In this document: positions 33,359-42,600 of the stretch, piece by piece
How the letters are laid out: each line of letters opens with the position of its first letter
How positions within the stretch are numbered: the first letter of the stretch is position 1
Made by a program: the position numbers and the translations under genes
NCBI RefSeq assembly: GCF_002368335.1
Contig: NZ_AP018288.1
Span: forward strand, 3,243,044-3,307,043
Length of the DNA: 64,000 bases
Direction of reading: 5' to 3'
From: Nostoc sp. NIES-4103
Lineage (GTDB): Bacteria; Cyanobacteriota; Cyanobacteriia; Cyanobacteriales; Nostocaceae
The notes under the pieces: model-generated
The model's database searches: none
What the model was told of the DNA's origin: nothing
What the model saw: only the letters and a program-made list of their open reading frames with translations

Positions 33359-34237
33359 TTACAAATCAGAGCTTACCATTGTTGTGCTTTCACTACTTTT
33401 AAACGCAACAGGCATTTGATTGATAGCCCGTTTGTGGTTGAGCTTAGTGACTCCAATTATCTGATAAAATTTATCTCCAAATCGCGGGGATAATTGCCAA
33501 AGCGCTAATAGTAACTTTGTAAAACCTGCGGTAAATGCATCTTGATTGACAATTACTTCTGCTTGATTTTGCTTAATAGCTTGGATGACTGCCTGAGATA
33601 CATCTGTTGGCTTGGATGTACCTGCTAAATTTGGCGCGGATATGCCTGTATCGGCAAACATTCCAGATTCACAGACATAACCTGGACAAATCACTGAAAC
33701 ATCCACACCAGTACTTACCAATTCTTGTCTGAGTGAGTCACTCCACATGAGTAAACCAGCTTTACTAGCGCAATAAATGCTGTTATAGGCATTGCCTTTT
33801 TTGCCAGAGAGGGAGGCAATATTAATAATGTGACCTCTCTTTTGGTGTAACATTGTTGGTAGTAACAATCGAGTTAATTCCATTCCAGACAGTAGGTTAA
33901 TTGTTAATACTGACTGTAGTTCTGAGGTAGAGTAATCTTGAAAGTTTTTGTAGATTTCTATCCCGGCGTTGTTAATTAAAATGTCAATGGGGCCTGCAAG
34001 GCGATTGATTTGTTGAACGAGGCTTGGTAAGTCTTCTACATTGCTGAGGTCATATTTAATGCCTAACCAATGACCTCCTAAAGCTTTGACTTCGGTAGAT
34101 AATTGATCCAGTCCCTGTTGCGATCGCGCTACACCAACTACAGTTGCTTTTTCTTTTGCTAAAGCACGAGCAATAAAGGCTCCAATCCCGCGTGAAGCAC
34201 CTGTTAAAAGTATCGTCTGACCTGCAATATTTGTCAT
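33359..34237 (-). CDS. Short-chain dehydrogenase/reductase
   Basis: A 292-residue classical SDR. The NAD(P)-binding motif is TGASRGIGAFIARALA (residues about 13-20), with NNAG at 90-93. The catalytic Ser and Tyr-x-x-x-Lys are in IASLSGKKGNAYNSIYCASKAG. The C-terminal 60 residues (FTKLLLALWQLSPRFGDKFYQIIGV) are hydrophobic and may bind membrane or acyl chains. It resembles reductases found with polyketide and glycolipid genes. It lies 38 bases after the docking-domain protein. Possible roles are reduction of a polyketide ketone or aldehyde, or oxidation of a hydroxyl; I cannot choose between them. Confidence 0.88.
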   Translation of the reverse strand: MTNIAGQTILLTGASRGIGAFIARALAKEKATVVGVARSQQGLDQLSTEVKALGGHWLGIKYDLSNVEDLPSLVQQINRLAGPIDILINNAGIEIYKNFQDYSTSELQSVLTINLLSGMELTRLLLPTMLHQKRGHIINIASLSGKKGNAYNSIYCASKAGLLMWSDSLRQELVSTGVDVSVICPGYVCESGMFADTGISAPNLAGTSKPTDVSQAVIQAIKQNQAEVIVNQDAFTAGFTKLLLALWQLSPRFGDKFYQIIGVTKLNHKRAINQMPVAFKSSESTTMVSSDL

Positions 34238-34275
34238 GATTGCTTAACATCCTCATTGATCAGTAGCAACCTATT

Positions 34276-36141
34276 TCAGCTAACAGCAATGTTTTCTTTG
34301 AGGGAAGAAAAATGTTTGCCACCCAAGTCTATTTGTCCTTGTTCAACTCCTGTTTTGATTCTGGTAAGTAAGTACTCCCAGTCAGAGGCGATGATATTTG
34401 TGCCATGATCTGGCTCAATCAGACTGGCTAAGACAATATTGTTGCCATATTTGTTGACTAAATTCTGTATACCGAGGAAATTGAAAACTCCTGATTCATA
34501 GGTTCCACAAGGAACGGAGGGATTGTTTACACCAGTGCAATACTCGTTATTTGGTTGAAACCACTGGGTTGATGGATAACCGTGGAAATGAACCATTGGT
34601 GTACCATTTTTAATCAAGTCTGGTGCGTACAATGCAGCAGCAAGAGCGATCGCTACCATGACATAGATATCGTAAGATGGTTTGATATCACTCATCGCTA
34701 GATTGATATCTTTTGGCAATTGCAGCAATAGCCTATCTTGCAATCCTAGCCTCAGTACGTCAGTTTCTAAATTTAGATTTGTTTTATTCGCGCCTGAACG
34801 AGAACTAACAACCCAAATATCTGGTACTTGCTTAAATACGTTTTGTTCTCTAATCTTGGTTTTGATATATCTCCTACCAATTTCATTTTGACGCAGTTCA
34901 TTACGACTAAATCCTTCGATAGGAGAAAGACTTTCCCATTCGCTTTCAGATATTTCTACAGCGCCTATATATTGGGGTGGTTCAGCATAGGCAACAAAAC
35001 CATAAGATACGCCTGTTCTACCATTTGCCATCCAGTCTACAATATCCCGGTGTGACTTTCTTTTAATCACATCGTCAATTTTAAAACCAGAAGGTAGTAA
35101 ACCTGTTGATGTTAACTCTTTACCTAATCTGACGAGTTTATTTGCATAGATAGATGCTTTTGGCTCATACTCACCAATCTCAAATCGGCTAAGAGATAAT
35201 GGCAGAATTGGTACATAAATTTTTGGAATTAAGGAGTTAGAAACAAATTCATCAATTGATGATGCCGGAAATACTGAATCAGAAAGATTCATGTTTAAAA
35301 TGGAAATTTGATTTTCAGAAACTCCAATTACGATTTCTGAAAATGTTTTGATAAGGGTATTTACACCAATAGGTATTTTCTTTTGATAAGGGATATTTGG
35401 ATTAACAAACTCTTGATTCAGTTTGGTTAAAACGATAACTTGAGTATTGGTTGGGTCTTCTAGTGGTTGGATATTTTCTTCTGCCCAACTGATAAACTGC
35501 ATAATTTTAGAAGCAGATAGAGGGCGATTTTGTAAAATAAAGCGAGAATATAATTTATAGAGTAACTCTACTACAACTGTCTTGGCTTTACCAAGTAAAG
35601 AAGGATGTTTTTCAACATCAACTACAGCACTAACACCTGCTTTGACAACATTTGTAGTAATGGTTTTTTTCCACTTGGTAAAAGGGATAGTAATGTCGTA
35701 TTGTACTTCTTTAGTTGCTTCTTTCCAAGGTACAATTTGAACTCCATTGGTTCGCAGCTTATTTTCTAATTCTTCCCTGAATTTTAAAATTGCTGCTTGT
35801 TTGTATTCATTTGGCAAAGGTCTAAAGGTAACTTTTAGCTTTTTAGCCATCACCTTTGGCTCAATAATGGGAGGGTTAAAGCCTGTAATTTTATGGCAGA
35901 ATCCTCCTATTAAACGTCCAATTGTTTGTAAGCTGAGGTCTTGAGTTTCAGTTAAGCTATCATTTGCTATGTTGTTACCTTTTTGCAGAAAAGCGAGAAT
36001 TTCTGTTTTGTATTTAGCTAATTCTGTGCGTAGTTCTGCTGTTATTAACCCTTTTGGTGAGTTAACTTTGAGTTTACCATTATCTGTCCACAGTTGAACG
36101 CCTTGTTGAGTTAAGTTATCTAACAGTTCGGATACGTTCAT
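34276..36141 (-). CDS. Unrecognised 621-aa protein with N-terminal TubC-type docking domain
   Basis: Residues 1-53 (MNVSELLDNLTQQGVQLWTD to TEILAFLQ) have the pattern of TubC_N docking domains, which normally head NRPS or PKS proteins and grip the tail of an upstream synthase. The other 560 residues match no family that I recognise. There are no adenylation, condensation, thioesterase or carrier motifs. Features include a basic mixed alpha/beta region (80-200), a Ser/Pro-rich middle, a hydrophobic helix near 500 (YDIYVMVAIALAAALYAPDL), and a Gly/Asn/Pro-rich stretch with CTGVNNPSVPCGTYESG. The preceding gene product ends in an acidic tail suited to such docking. I infer that it receives the chain from the last PKS and releases or transfers it. 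Confidence 0.6.
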   Translation of the reverse strand: MNVSELLDNLTQQGVQLWTDNGKLKVNSPKGLITAELRTELAKYKTEILAFLQKGNNIANDSLTETQDLSLQTIGRLIGGFCHKITGFNPPIIEPKVMAKKLKVTFRPLPNEYKQAAILKFREELENKLRTNGVQIVPWKEATKEVQYDITIPFTKWKKTITTNVVKAGVSAVVDVEKHPSLLGKAKTVVVELLYKLYSRFILQNRPLSASKIMQFISWAEENIQPLEDPTNTQVIVLTKLNQEFVNPNIPYQKKIPIGVNTLIKTFSEIVIGVSENQISILNMNLSDSVFPASSIDEFVSNSLIPKIYVPILPLSLSRFEIGEYEPKASIYANKLVRLGKELTSTGLLPSGFKIDDVIKRKSHRDIVDWMANGRTGVSYGFVAYAEPPQYIGAVEISESEWESLSPIEGFSRNELRQNEIGRRYIKTKIREQNVFKQVPDIWVVSSRSGANKTNLNLETDVLRLGLQDRLLLQLPKDINLAMSDIKPSYDIYVMVAIALAAALYAPDLIKNGTPMVHFHGYPSTQWFQPNNEYCTGVNNPSVPCGTYESGVFNFLGIQNLVNKYGNNIVLASLIEPDHGTNIIASDWEYLLTRIKTGVEQGQIDLGGKHFSSLKENIAVS

Positions 36142-36240
36142 AGATTCACAGTGACCATTTAGTTATATTTTTTGGAAACGAAATTGATAATTAAATACGT
36201 TCAGTTAATACGGTTTATCCATGAAGATGAACTATTAATT

Positions 36241-36370
36241 TATTAAACGAACCGCCCTTCGGGTGACGCTCGCAAGCTCGCTACCGCTGCGCTAACGCCA
36301 CTTTGCCATCGACGCGAGGCGCCAAGACGGCAAGTGGACTCACCAAGGACGCCAAGGGCGCAGAGAAAAG
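36241..36370. repeat. Dispersed repeat between PKS3 and the docking-domain gene
   Basis: It contains ACGAACCGCCCTTCGGGTGA, CGCAAGCTCGCTACCGCTGC and CGCCAAGGGCGCAGAGAAAAG, all of which recur in fragments elsewhere in the window. It separates PKS3 from the 621-aa protein gene by 265 bases and has no gene. Confidence 0.65.
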
Positions 36371-36406
36371 AAAGAAATGCTTAACTGAACTGTATTGGTT
36401 TGATAA

Positions 36407-39394
36407 TCAAATTTCAAATATTTCTGAATCACAGGCTTCTAGTTCTTTAGCTAGGTGCTGTGAGAGTGATTCGATGGTGGGATAATGCACTAAGAGAAGT
36501 GGAGACATATCAATTCCTAGATATTGTTTGCCGGCGCTAGCGATCGCGATCGCTAGTACTGAATCAAGACCATAACTGGCGAAAGGTACTCGAATATCTA
36601 TATCATGGGGTTTGACTCCCAAATCTTTGGCTATTTGGTTAGTCAGCCAAGTTTGAATATCTGCTGCTGTCAAAGCTTTGATGTTAATCTCTACCGCTGG
36701 TTGCTGTGGTTGAGTTGTGCTAATAAATTCTAATTGCTGAGGTTGCTTTGTTAATAAACTAAGCAATTTAGGCAGCAAATTCAATTCTTCTTTTGAAAGT
36801 TCTCCGGTTTTTTCTAACTGCTCAATCAGTTGTTGATGATTTGCTTGATTAAAAATCTCAGTTTTTTTATGTCCATTATTAGGCTCAAACCAGTAGCGTT
36901 TTCGTTGCCAAGGATAAGTCGGCAATTCCACACATTGACGCGAATAGTCTTGGTCAAAACCTAACCAGTCTACTTTTATTCCACGTATATATAAAGATGC
37001 CAAAGTCTCAAGAATCTGTTGCCAATCATTTTTATCTGGATGCAAAGTAGAAAGCCAAATTCTATCAGGTAGGTAATTACGACCTAGTTCTACTAAAGTT
37101 GGTGTCCCAATTTCCACAAATATTTCGTAACCTTGTTGAGTTAAAGTATCTATGCTTTTAGTAAAATTCACAGGTTGTTGGACTTGACGAACCCAATATG
37201 AAGGGGAGGCTATTTCACCAGCCGAATGAGAAATTAAAGTAATTTGCGGTTGACAGTAGGTTACTTCCTTGAGAATTACTTGGTTTTCAAAGGCGAATAC
37301 TTCCACATCTTCGGGTAGTGCTTGCATCAAGCGTCCCCGTTCAACTACCAACTTTAAGCTATCTTCCAAGCTCAAAACTCCAGCTACACAGGCTGCAACA
37401 TATTCTCCGACTCCGTAACCCATGACTGCACTTGGTTCTATTCCCCAAGATTTCCATAACTCAAATAAGGCATATTCAAGAGTAAATAAGGCGAGTTGGC
37501 TGTAAGTAGGTTGATTTGAAGGGGAAGGGGGAAGGGGAAGGGATGAATGTTCGGGGTACAGTAATTCTAGTAACGGCTTTTGCAGATAAGGACGTAATAT
37601 TTCATCACAGCGATCGCAAGCTTGGCGAAATTTTGGTTGGGTTTCGTAGAGTTGACGACCCATTTCGATATATTCTGAAGCTTTATCGGGGAAAATAAAG
37701 GCTATTTTGGGAGAATCTTTCGCTTTTCCCTGGAATAATCCTAGTGGGTGCTGCTGAGTTCTGAAAGCTGCTAACTTTTCGTAGAGTTCGCTAGATGAAG
37801 ATGCTACCACACTCAAGCGATGCTGAAAATGCGATCGCCCACTATTAGCTGTAAAACAAATATCTCCTATGGCTAAGTCTGGATTATTGGCTAAGTGCTT
37901 CTCATAGCGTTCCGCTAATTGAAAAAGTGCCTCATCTGTCTTGGCTGATAAAGCTAATAGGTGCAGTGGACGCTCTATTTTTTTCTCCACTGGCTGGGAA
38001 ATTGGTGCTTCTTCTAGAATTACGTGAGCGTTAGTACCACTAAAACCAAAAGCACTTACTCCCGCCAGTCGCCGTTTTTCTGTTATCGGCCAAGACATAC
38101 GCTGTGCAGCAACTTTCAACGGTAATTCATTCCACTTAATGTGAGGATTAGGCTGTTTGAAGTGCAAATGTGCGGGAATTTCCCCATGTTGCAGAGCCAA
38201 CACCACCTTAATCAGGCTAGCAATACCAGAAGCTGGTTCTAAGTGTCCAATGTTGGTTTTCACCGAACCAATAACTAAGGGTTTGTCTTGGGGGCGGTTC
38301 TTGCCATACACTGCCTCTAAAGCCGCCACCTCTATCGGTTCGCCTACAGATGTGCTTGTACCTTGAACTTCTACATAGTCAATATCGGCTGGCTGCACGC
38401 CGCCATTCTCTAAGGCTTGGCGAATCACAGCTTGCTGAGATAGTCCGTTGGGGGAAATTAAGCTACTACTGCGACCATTATGATTAACAGCAGAACCCCG
38501 AATCACAGCTAAAATATTATCCCCATCAGCCAAAGCATCTGAGAGACGCTTGAGAACAACTACACCACAGCCTTCTCCTTTCACAAAACCATTAGCAGCA
38601 GCATCAAAAGTTTTGCAACGCCCATCAGGGTTAAGCATTCGTGTACTAGACAAAGCAATACTGGTGTCTGGCATCAGATTTAAACCAACTCCGCCAGCTA
38701 AAGCCAAATTGCACTCTTTCAAGCGCAAACTCTGACAAGCCAAATGTACTGATACCAATGAAGAAGAACAAGAAGTATCAATAGCCATGCTGGGGCCTTT
38801 TAGCCCGAAAAAATATGACAAACGCCCAGCAGCTACACTTAAAGAATTACCAACCGCAGAAAAAGCATCAATTTGCGATACATCTCCTACTGATGACATC
38901 AGTTTGCTGTAGTCATTTAAATAAATGCCAATAAATACCCCTGTGGAACTGTTATGTAAATTGTCTGGTACTTGACTAGCATTCTCTAAAGCTTCCCAGC
39001 TTACCTCCAGCAAAAGCCGTTGCTGCGGATCTATGCTGACTGCTTCCCGCGCTGAAATCCCGAAAAACTCAGGGTTAAAAGCATCGACTCCTTGCAAAAA
39101 TCCCCCTTCACGGGTACACACTTTGCCAGGAATATCTGGTTGTGGATCATAGTATTTTTTCACATCCCATCGGTCAGCAGGCACCTCAGTAATAGCGTCA
39201 ACGCCGTCGCGCAACAGCCGCCAAAACGCCTCTGGATTTTCTGCGCCACCTGGAAATCGGCAACCTGTGCCAATTATGGCAATTGGTTCACGTTGGGCAT
39301 ACTTGAGCGCCTCAAGCTTGGCTTCTAGAACTTCTATAGCTCGCAGCGCCTGCTTGATTGGAGATGGAGACTGTGCTTGAACGGAATTACTCAT
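36407..39394 (-). CDS. Non-elongating type I PKS module: degenerate KS, degenerate AT, ACP
   Basis: A 995-residue protein with order KS (about 36-465), AT (about 500-850) and ACP (about 905-985). The KS keeps the active-site Cys209 (DTSCSSSL) and the second His (TNIGHLEPASG), but the HGTGT motif reads QGTST, so the first His is Gln344. The AT has lost the FTGQGSQ motif (FPDKASE), the nucleophile (GYGVGE instead of GHSVGE, Gly661) and about 74 residues covering the small subdomain with HAFHSP. The ACP is intact (YGLDSVLAIAI). There is no KR, DH, ER or TE. It should neither load malonate nor decarboxylate it. I infer a pass-through or transfer module. Its acidic tail (CDSEIFEI) may dock to the next protein. 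Confidence 0.92.
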   Translation of the reverse strand: MSNSVQAQSPSPIKQALRAIEVLEAKLEALKYAQREPIAIIGTGCRFPGGAENPEAFWRLLRDGVDAITEVPADRWDVKKYYDPQPDIPGKVCTREGGFLQGVDAFNPEFFGISAREAVSIDPQQRLLLEVSWEALENASQVPDNLHNSSTGVFIGIYLNDYSKLMSSVGDVSQIDAFSAVGNSLSVAAGRLSYFFGLKGPSMAIDTSCSSSLVSVHLACQSLRLKECNLALAGGVGLNLMPDTSIALSSTRMLNPDGRCKTFDAAANGFVKGEGCGVVVLKRLSDALADGDNILAVIRGSAVNHNGRSSSLISPNGLSQQAVIRQALENGGVQPADIDYVEVQGTSTSVGEPIEVAALEAVYGKNRPQDKPLVIGSVKTNIGHLEPASGIASLIKVVLALQHGEIPAHLHFKQPNPHIKWNELPLKVAAQRMSWPITEKRRLAGVSAFGFSGTNAHVILEEAPISQPVEKKIERPLHLLALSAKTDEALFQLAERYEKHLANNPDLAIGDICFTANSGRSHFQHRLSVVASSSSELYEKLAAFRTQQHPLGLFQGKAKDSPKIAFIFPDKASEYIEMGRQLYETQPKFRQACDRCDEILRPYLQKPLLELLYPEHSSLPLPPSPSNQPTYSQLALFTLEYALFELWKSWGIEPSAVMGYGVGEYVAACVAGVLSLEDSLKLVVERGRLMQALPEDVEVFAFENQVILKEVTYCQPQITLISHSAGEIASPSYWVRQVQQPVNFTKSIDTLTQQGYEIFVEIGTPTLVELGRNYLPDRIWLSTLHPDKNDWQQILETLASLYIRGIKVDWLGFDQDYSRQCVELPTYPWQRKRYWFEPNNGHKKTEIFNQANHQQLIEQLEKTGELSKEELNLLPKLLSLLTKQPQQLEFISTTQPQQPAVEINIKALTAADIQTWLTNQIAKDLGVKPHDIDIRVPFASYGLDSVLAIAIASAGKQYLGIDMSPLLLVHYPTIESLSQHLAKELEACDSEIFEI

Positions 39395-39410
39395 ACAATT
39401 TTGGATTTTA

Positions 39411-39648
39411 GATTTTGGATTTTAGATTAAAAGTTTTGCTCGTACCCAGGACTAATGCAAAAACTCTCTCAAAGCCTCTTTCCTTTGTGTTCTTTGTGCC
39501 CTTTGCGGTTCGTTTTTATCTTCATCACCTTCAATTCAATTTTGGATTTTAGATTAAAAGTTTTGCTCGTACCCAGGACTTATGCAAAAATTCTCTCAAA
39601 GCTTCTTTTCTTTGTGTCCTTTGTGTCCTTTGTGGTTCGTTTTTAATA
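39411..39648. repeat. Tandem direct repeat of about 110 bp
   Basis: TTTGGATTTTAGATTAAAAG through CTTTGCGGTTCGTTTTT occurs twice, near 39414-39523 and 39541-39645, with over 90% identity. The second copy runs up to the stop codon of PKS2. Each carries AGGACTTATGCAAAAA, which resembles the ends of the element at 58345. Confidence 0.8.
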
Positions 39649-42600
39649 CTTCATCGTTTCCAACTTGCTAAGTAGCAAAGCTTCAGCCTCGCTATCTGAT
39701 AAATCGTCAAAATTAGAATCCAAAATAATTTGCTCAGCAATTGTGTTTTCTATGGCTTCGGTTTCCCTTTCCCACATTTCCCCAGCTAAATAGTCAACTA
39801 ACGCTGTGACTGTGGGATAGTCAAAAACTAAGGATGCAGGAATTGAACGCTCTAAACTAGTTTGTAGACGATTTTTAAATTCCACAGCCATGAGCGAATC
39901 CATACCCAAATCAGTAAAACCTTGGTAGGGATCTATCTGTTCGGGTGATTTCAAATTTAGGACTTTGGCAATTAAAGAGCGGATGTGAGTTAATAAGAGC
40001 GATCGCTTTTCTTTAGCCGCAGCTTTTTCTAGTTGCTGGAGAAACTCAGATTTTGCTGGTTCTACCTGTGCAGCAAATACCTCAAGGAAGGGAAACTCTA
40101 AATTTTGTGGCAGTTGTCCCAAGAACTTAGACCAATCTATCGGTAAGACACCTACTTGAGCAACATCCTGATTTAAAATATCCTCCAATATCTGCAATCC
40201 TGGCTCTAAGGGAATTGTACTTATACCTTGCTCTGCCCAACGTGCTTGTTCTCGACTTAAAGTATCTGCCATACCAGCATCTTTCCAAGGGCCCCAGTTG
40301 ATGCTGACTGCTGGTAATCCTAATGCGCGGCGGTGATGCGCCAGTGCATCCATGAAGGCATTTGCAGCAGCATAATTTCCTTGTCCAGGAGAACCAAGTA
40401 AGGCAGATACTGATGAGAAGCAAACGAAAAAGTCTAACTTTAAATCTTGAGTTAATGTATGTAAATTCCATGCTCCGGCTACTTTGGCAGCCATCACCTT
40501 GCTAAAACTTGCCTGAGTTTGCCCTAGCAGCATTCCATCTTGCAACACCCCAGCCGCATGGAAAATACCCCGTAAGGAAGGCATGGAGTTTTTCACCTCT
40601 GCCAACAGCCTACTAACATCGTCTTGGTTTGAGACATCAGCTGTAACAACAAGTATTTGCACTCCCGCTTGTTCTAACTTGTTAATTTCCTCTTGCACTG
40701 CTGGGGAAGCACCACGCCTTCCTGTCAGCACAAGATGCTGCGCTCCTTGCTGCACGAGCCACTGAGCTACCTTTAATCCCAATGCCCCTAAACCGCCAGT
40801 GATCAGATAGCTGTTATTTTTACGTAGTGCCTTTGTTTGCTTAGTTGCAGATGTGCTGTAAGTATGCTGTACCAAACGGGCGACATAGCGATCGCCTCCA
40901 CGATATGCTACTTGGTCTTCTATATCATCTGCCAGCAATTCTGTCAATAGATTTGACACTTGATTTTGTGCTGCGGATAAATCTAAATCCAAACGGGAAC
41001 AACGGAATTCTGGATGCTCCAAAGCAATTACCCGTCCTAAACCCCACAAAGCAGACTGTTGTATTTGCAGTGGTTTTAATGTGTCTACTGCTTGAGCTAC
41101 CTGAGTCACCAACCATAATCGAGGTGATTCAGACCATGCAGTTTTAGCCATAGCTTGTAATAGATACAGCACGCCACAACAGTGTTGTTCCTGAGATACT
41201 TGATCTAAACTCCACAAGTAGACAACACCTTGATTAGGCGGTTGATATTGCCCTATATTCTCTAGCAAGCGTTGAAAATCTTCTGGATTCGACGGGTCAA
41301 TTTGATAATGCTCTTGTTTTAATTTTTTGTACTTTGTCCCAGCAGTAACGATGGTACAATTTTGTCCCTGTTCCTCTAGCAGATCAGCTAGCTTTAGCCC
41401 CATACCACCTTCATCAGCAAAGATTAACCAACTACCTAGTTTTTCTGCTTTTAATTGGCGGTTAAGATTCAGGGTTTGAGATTGCCAAGCAATTTGGTAT
41501 AACCAATCATTTGTATTTTTACTCTGTGGTTGTGAATTGGGGATTTTCGGTAATGGAACTTTATCCACCGTTTCAAACCAAAACCGCTCACGTTGAAATG
41601 GATAAGTTGGTAAACATACCCGACGGCGCTGATAGTCCCGATCAAAATTCTTCCAGTTGACAGCTACTCCTCGGACATACAATTCTCCTAAACTTTGCAG
41701 GAGTTGTTGCCAATCTTCCAGTCCAGGACGCAGACTAGGAAGCCAAACTTGTTGTCCCTCCTCTAGCACACACTGGCGACCCATTCCCAACAAAGTAGGT
41801 TTAGCACCGATTTCTAGAAATACTTCATAGTCCTGTAACAGCGTTTTCATGCTAGCGGCGAATTGCACAGGGCTGAGAATATGACGACACCAATATTCAG
41901 GAGTAGCTATTTCCTCTGTCGCTAGTTCTCCAGTCAGATTGGAAATCAGTTTCAATTGCGGAGTAGAAAAGGAAATCTCACTGGCTACTTGCCGAAATTC
42001 CGCCAGCATAGGCTCCATGAGAGGCGAGTGGAAAGCGTGAGAAACTTGTAAGGCTTTTGTTTTTGCCTGTTGAGTTTCCAGAACAGCCAGAACACCGCAA
42101 ACTGAATTGATAGCTTCCCGTTTACCAGAAATTACTACACTTTTAGGGCCGTTAAATGCAGCAATTGATACCTCTTGGGTAAAAGGTTCGATTGCAGTCA
42201 TCACCTGCTGTGGATCTGCTAATATCGCAACCATTGCCCCATCTTGAGGCAAAGCCTGCATTAAACGTCCCCGCGTAGCAATCAGTTTTAAAGCATCTTC
42301 TAAACTAAAAACTCCGGCTACGCAAGCAGCAACGTATTCACCGACACTATGCCCCATGACTACCGATGGCTCTATTCCCCAGGATTTCCATAATTGGAAG
42401 AGGGCGTATTCTAAGGCAAATAAAGCGGGTTGGGTATAGGCTGTTTCGTCTAAAGGGGAAGGGGAAGGGGGAAAGGATAAATTTTCTGTTTGTTGGGGGT
42501 ACAGTATTTCTAGTAGGGAGTTTGGCAGATAAGGACGCAAGATTTCATCGCACAGTTCGAGTGCTGCACGGAAAGTCGGCTCTTGTTCATAGAGTTGTCG

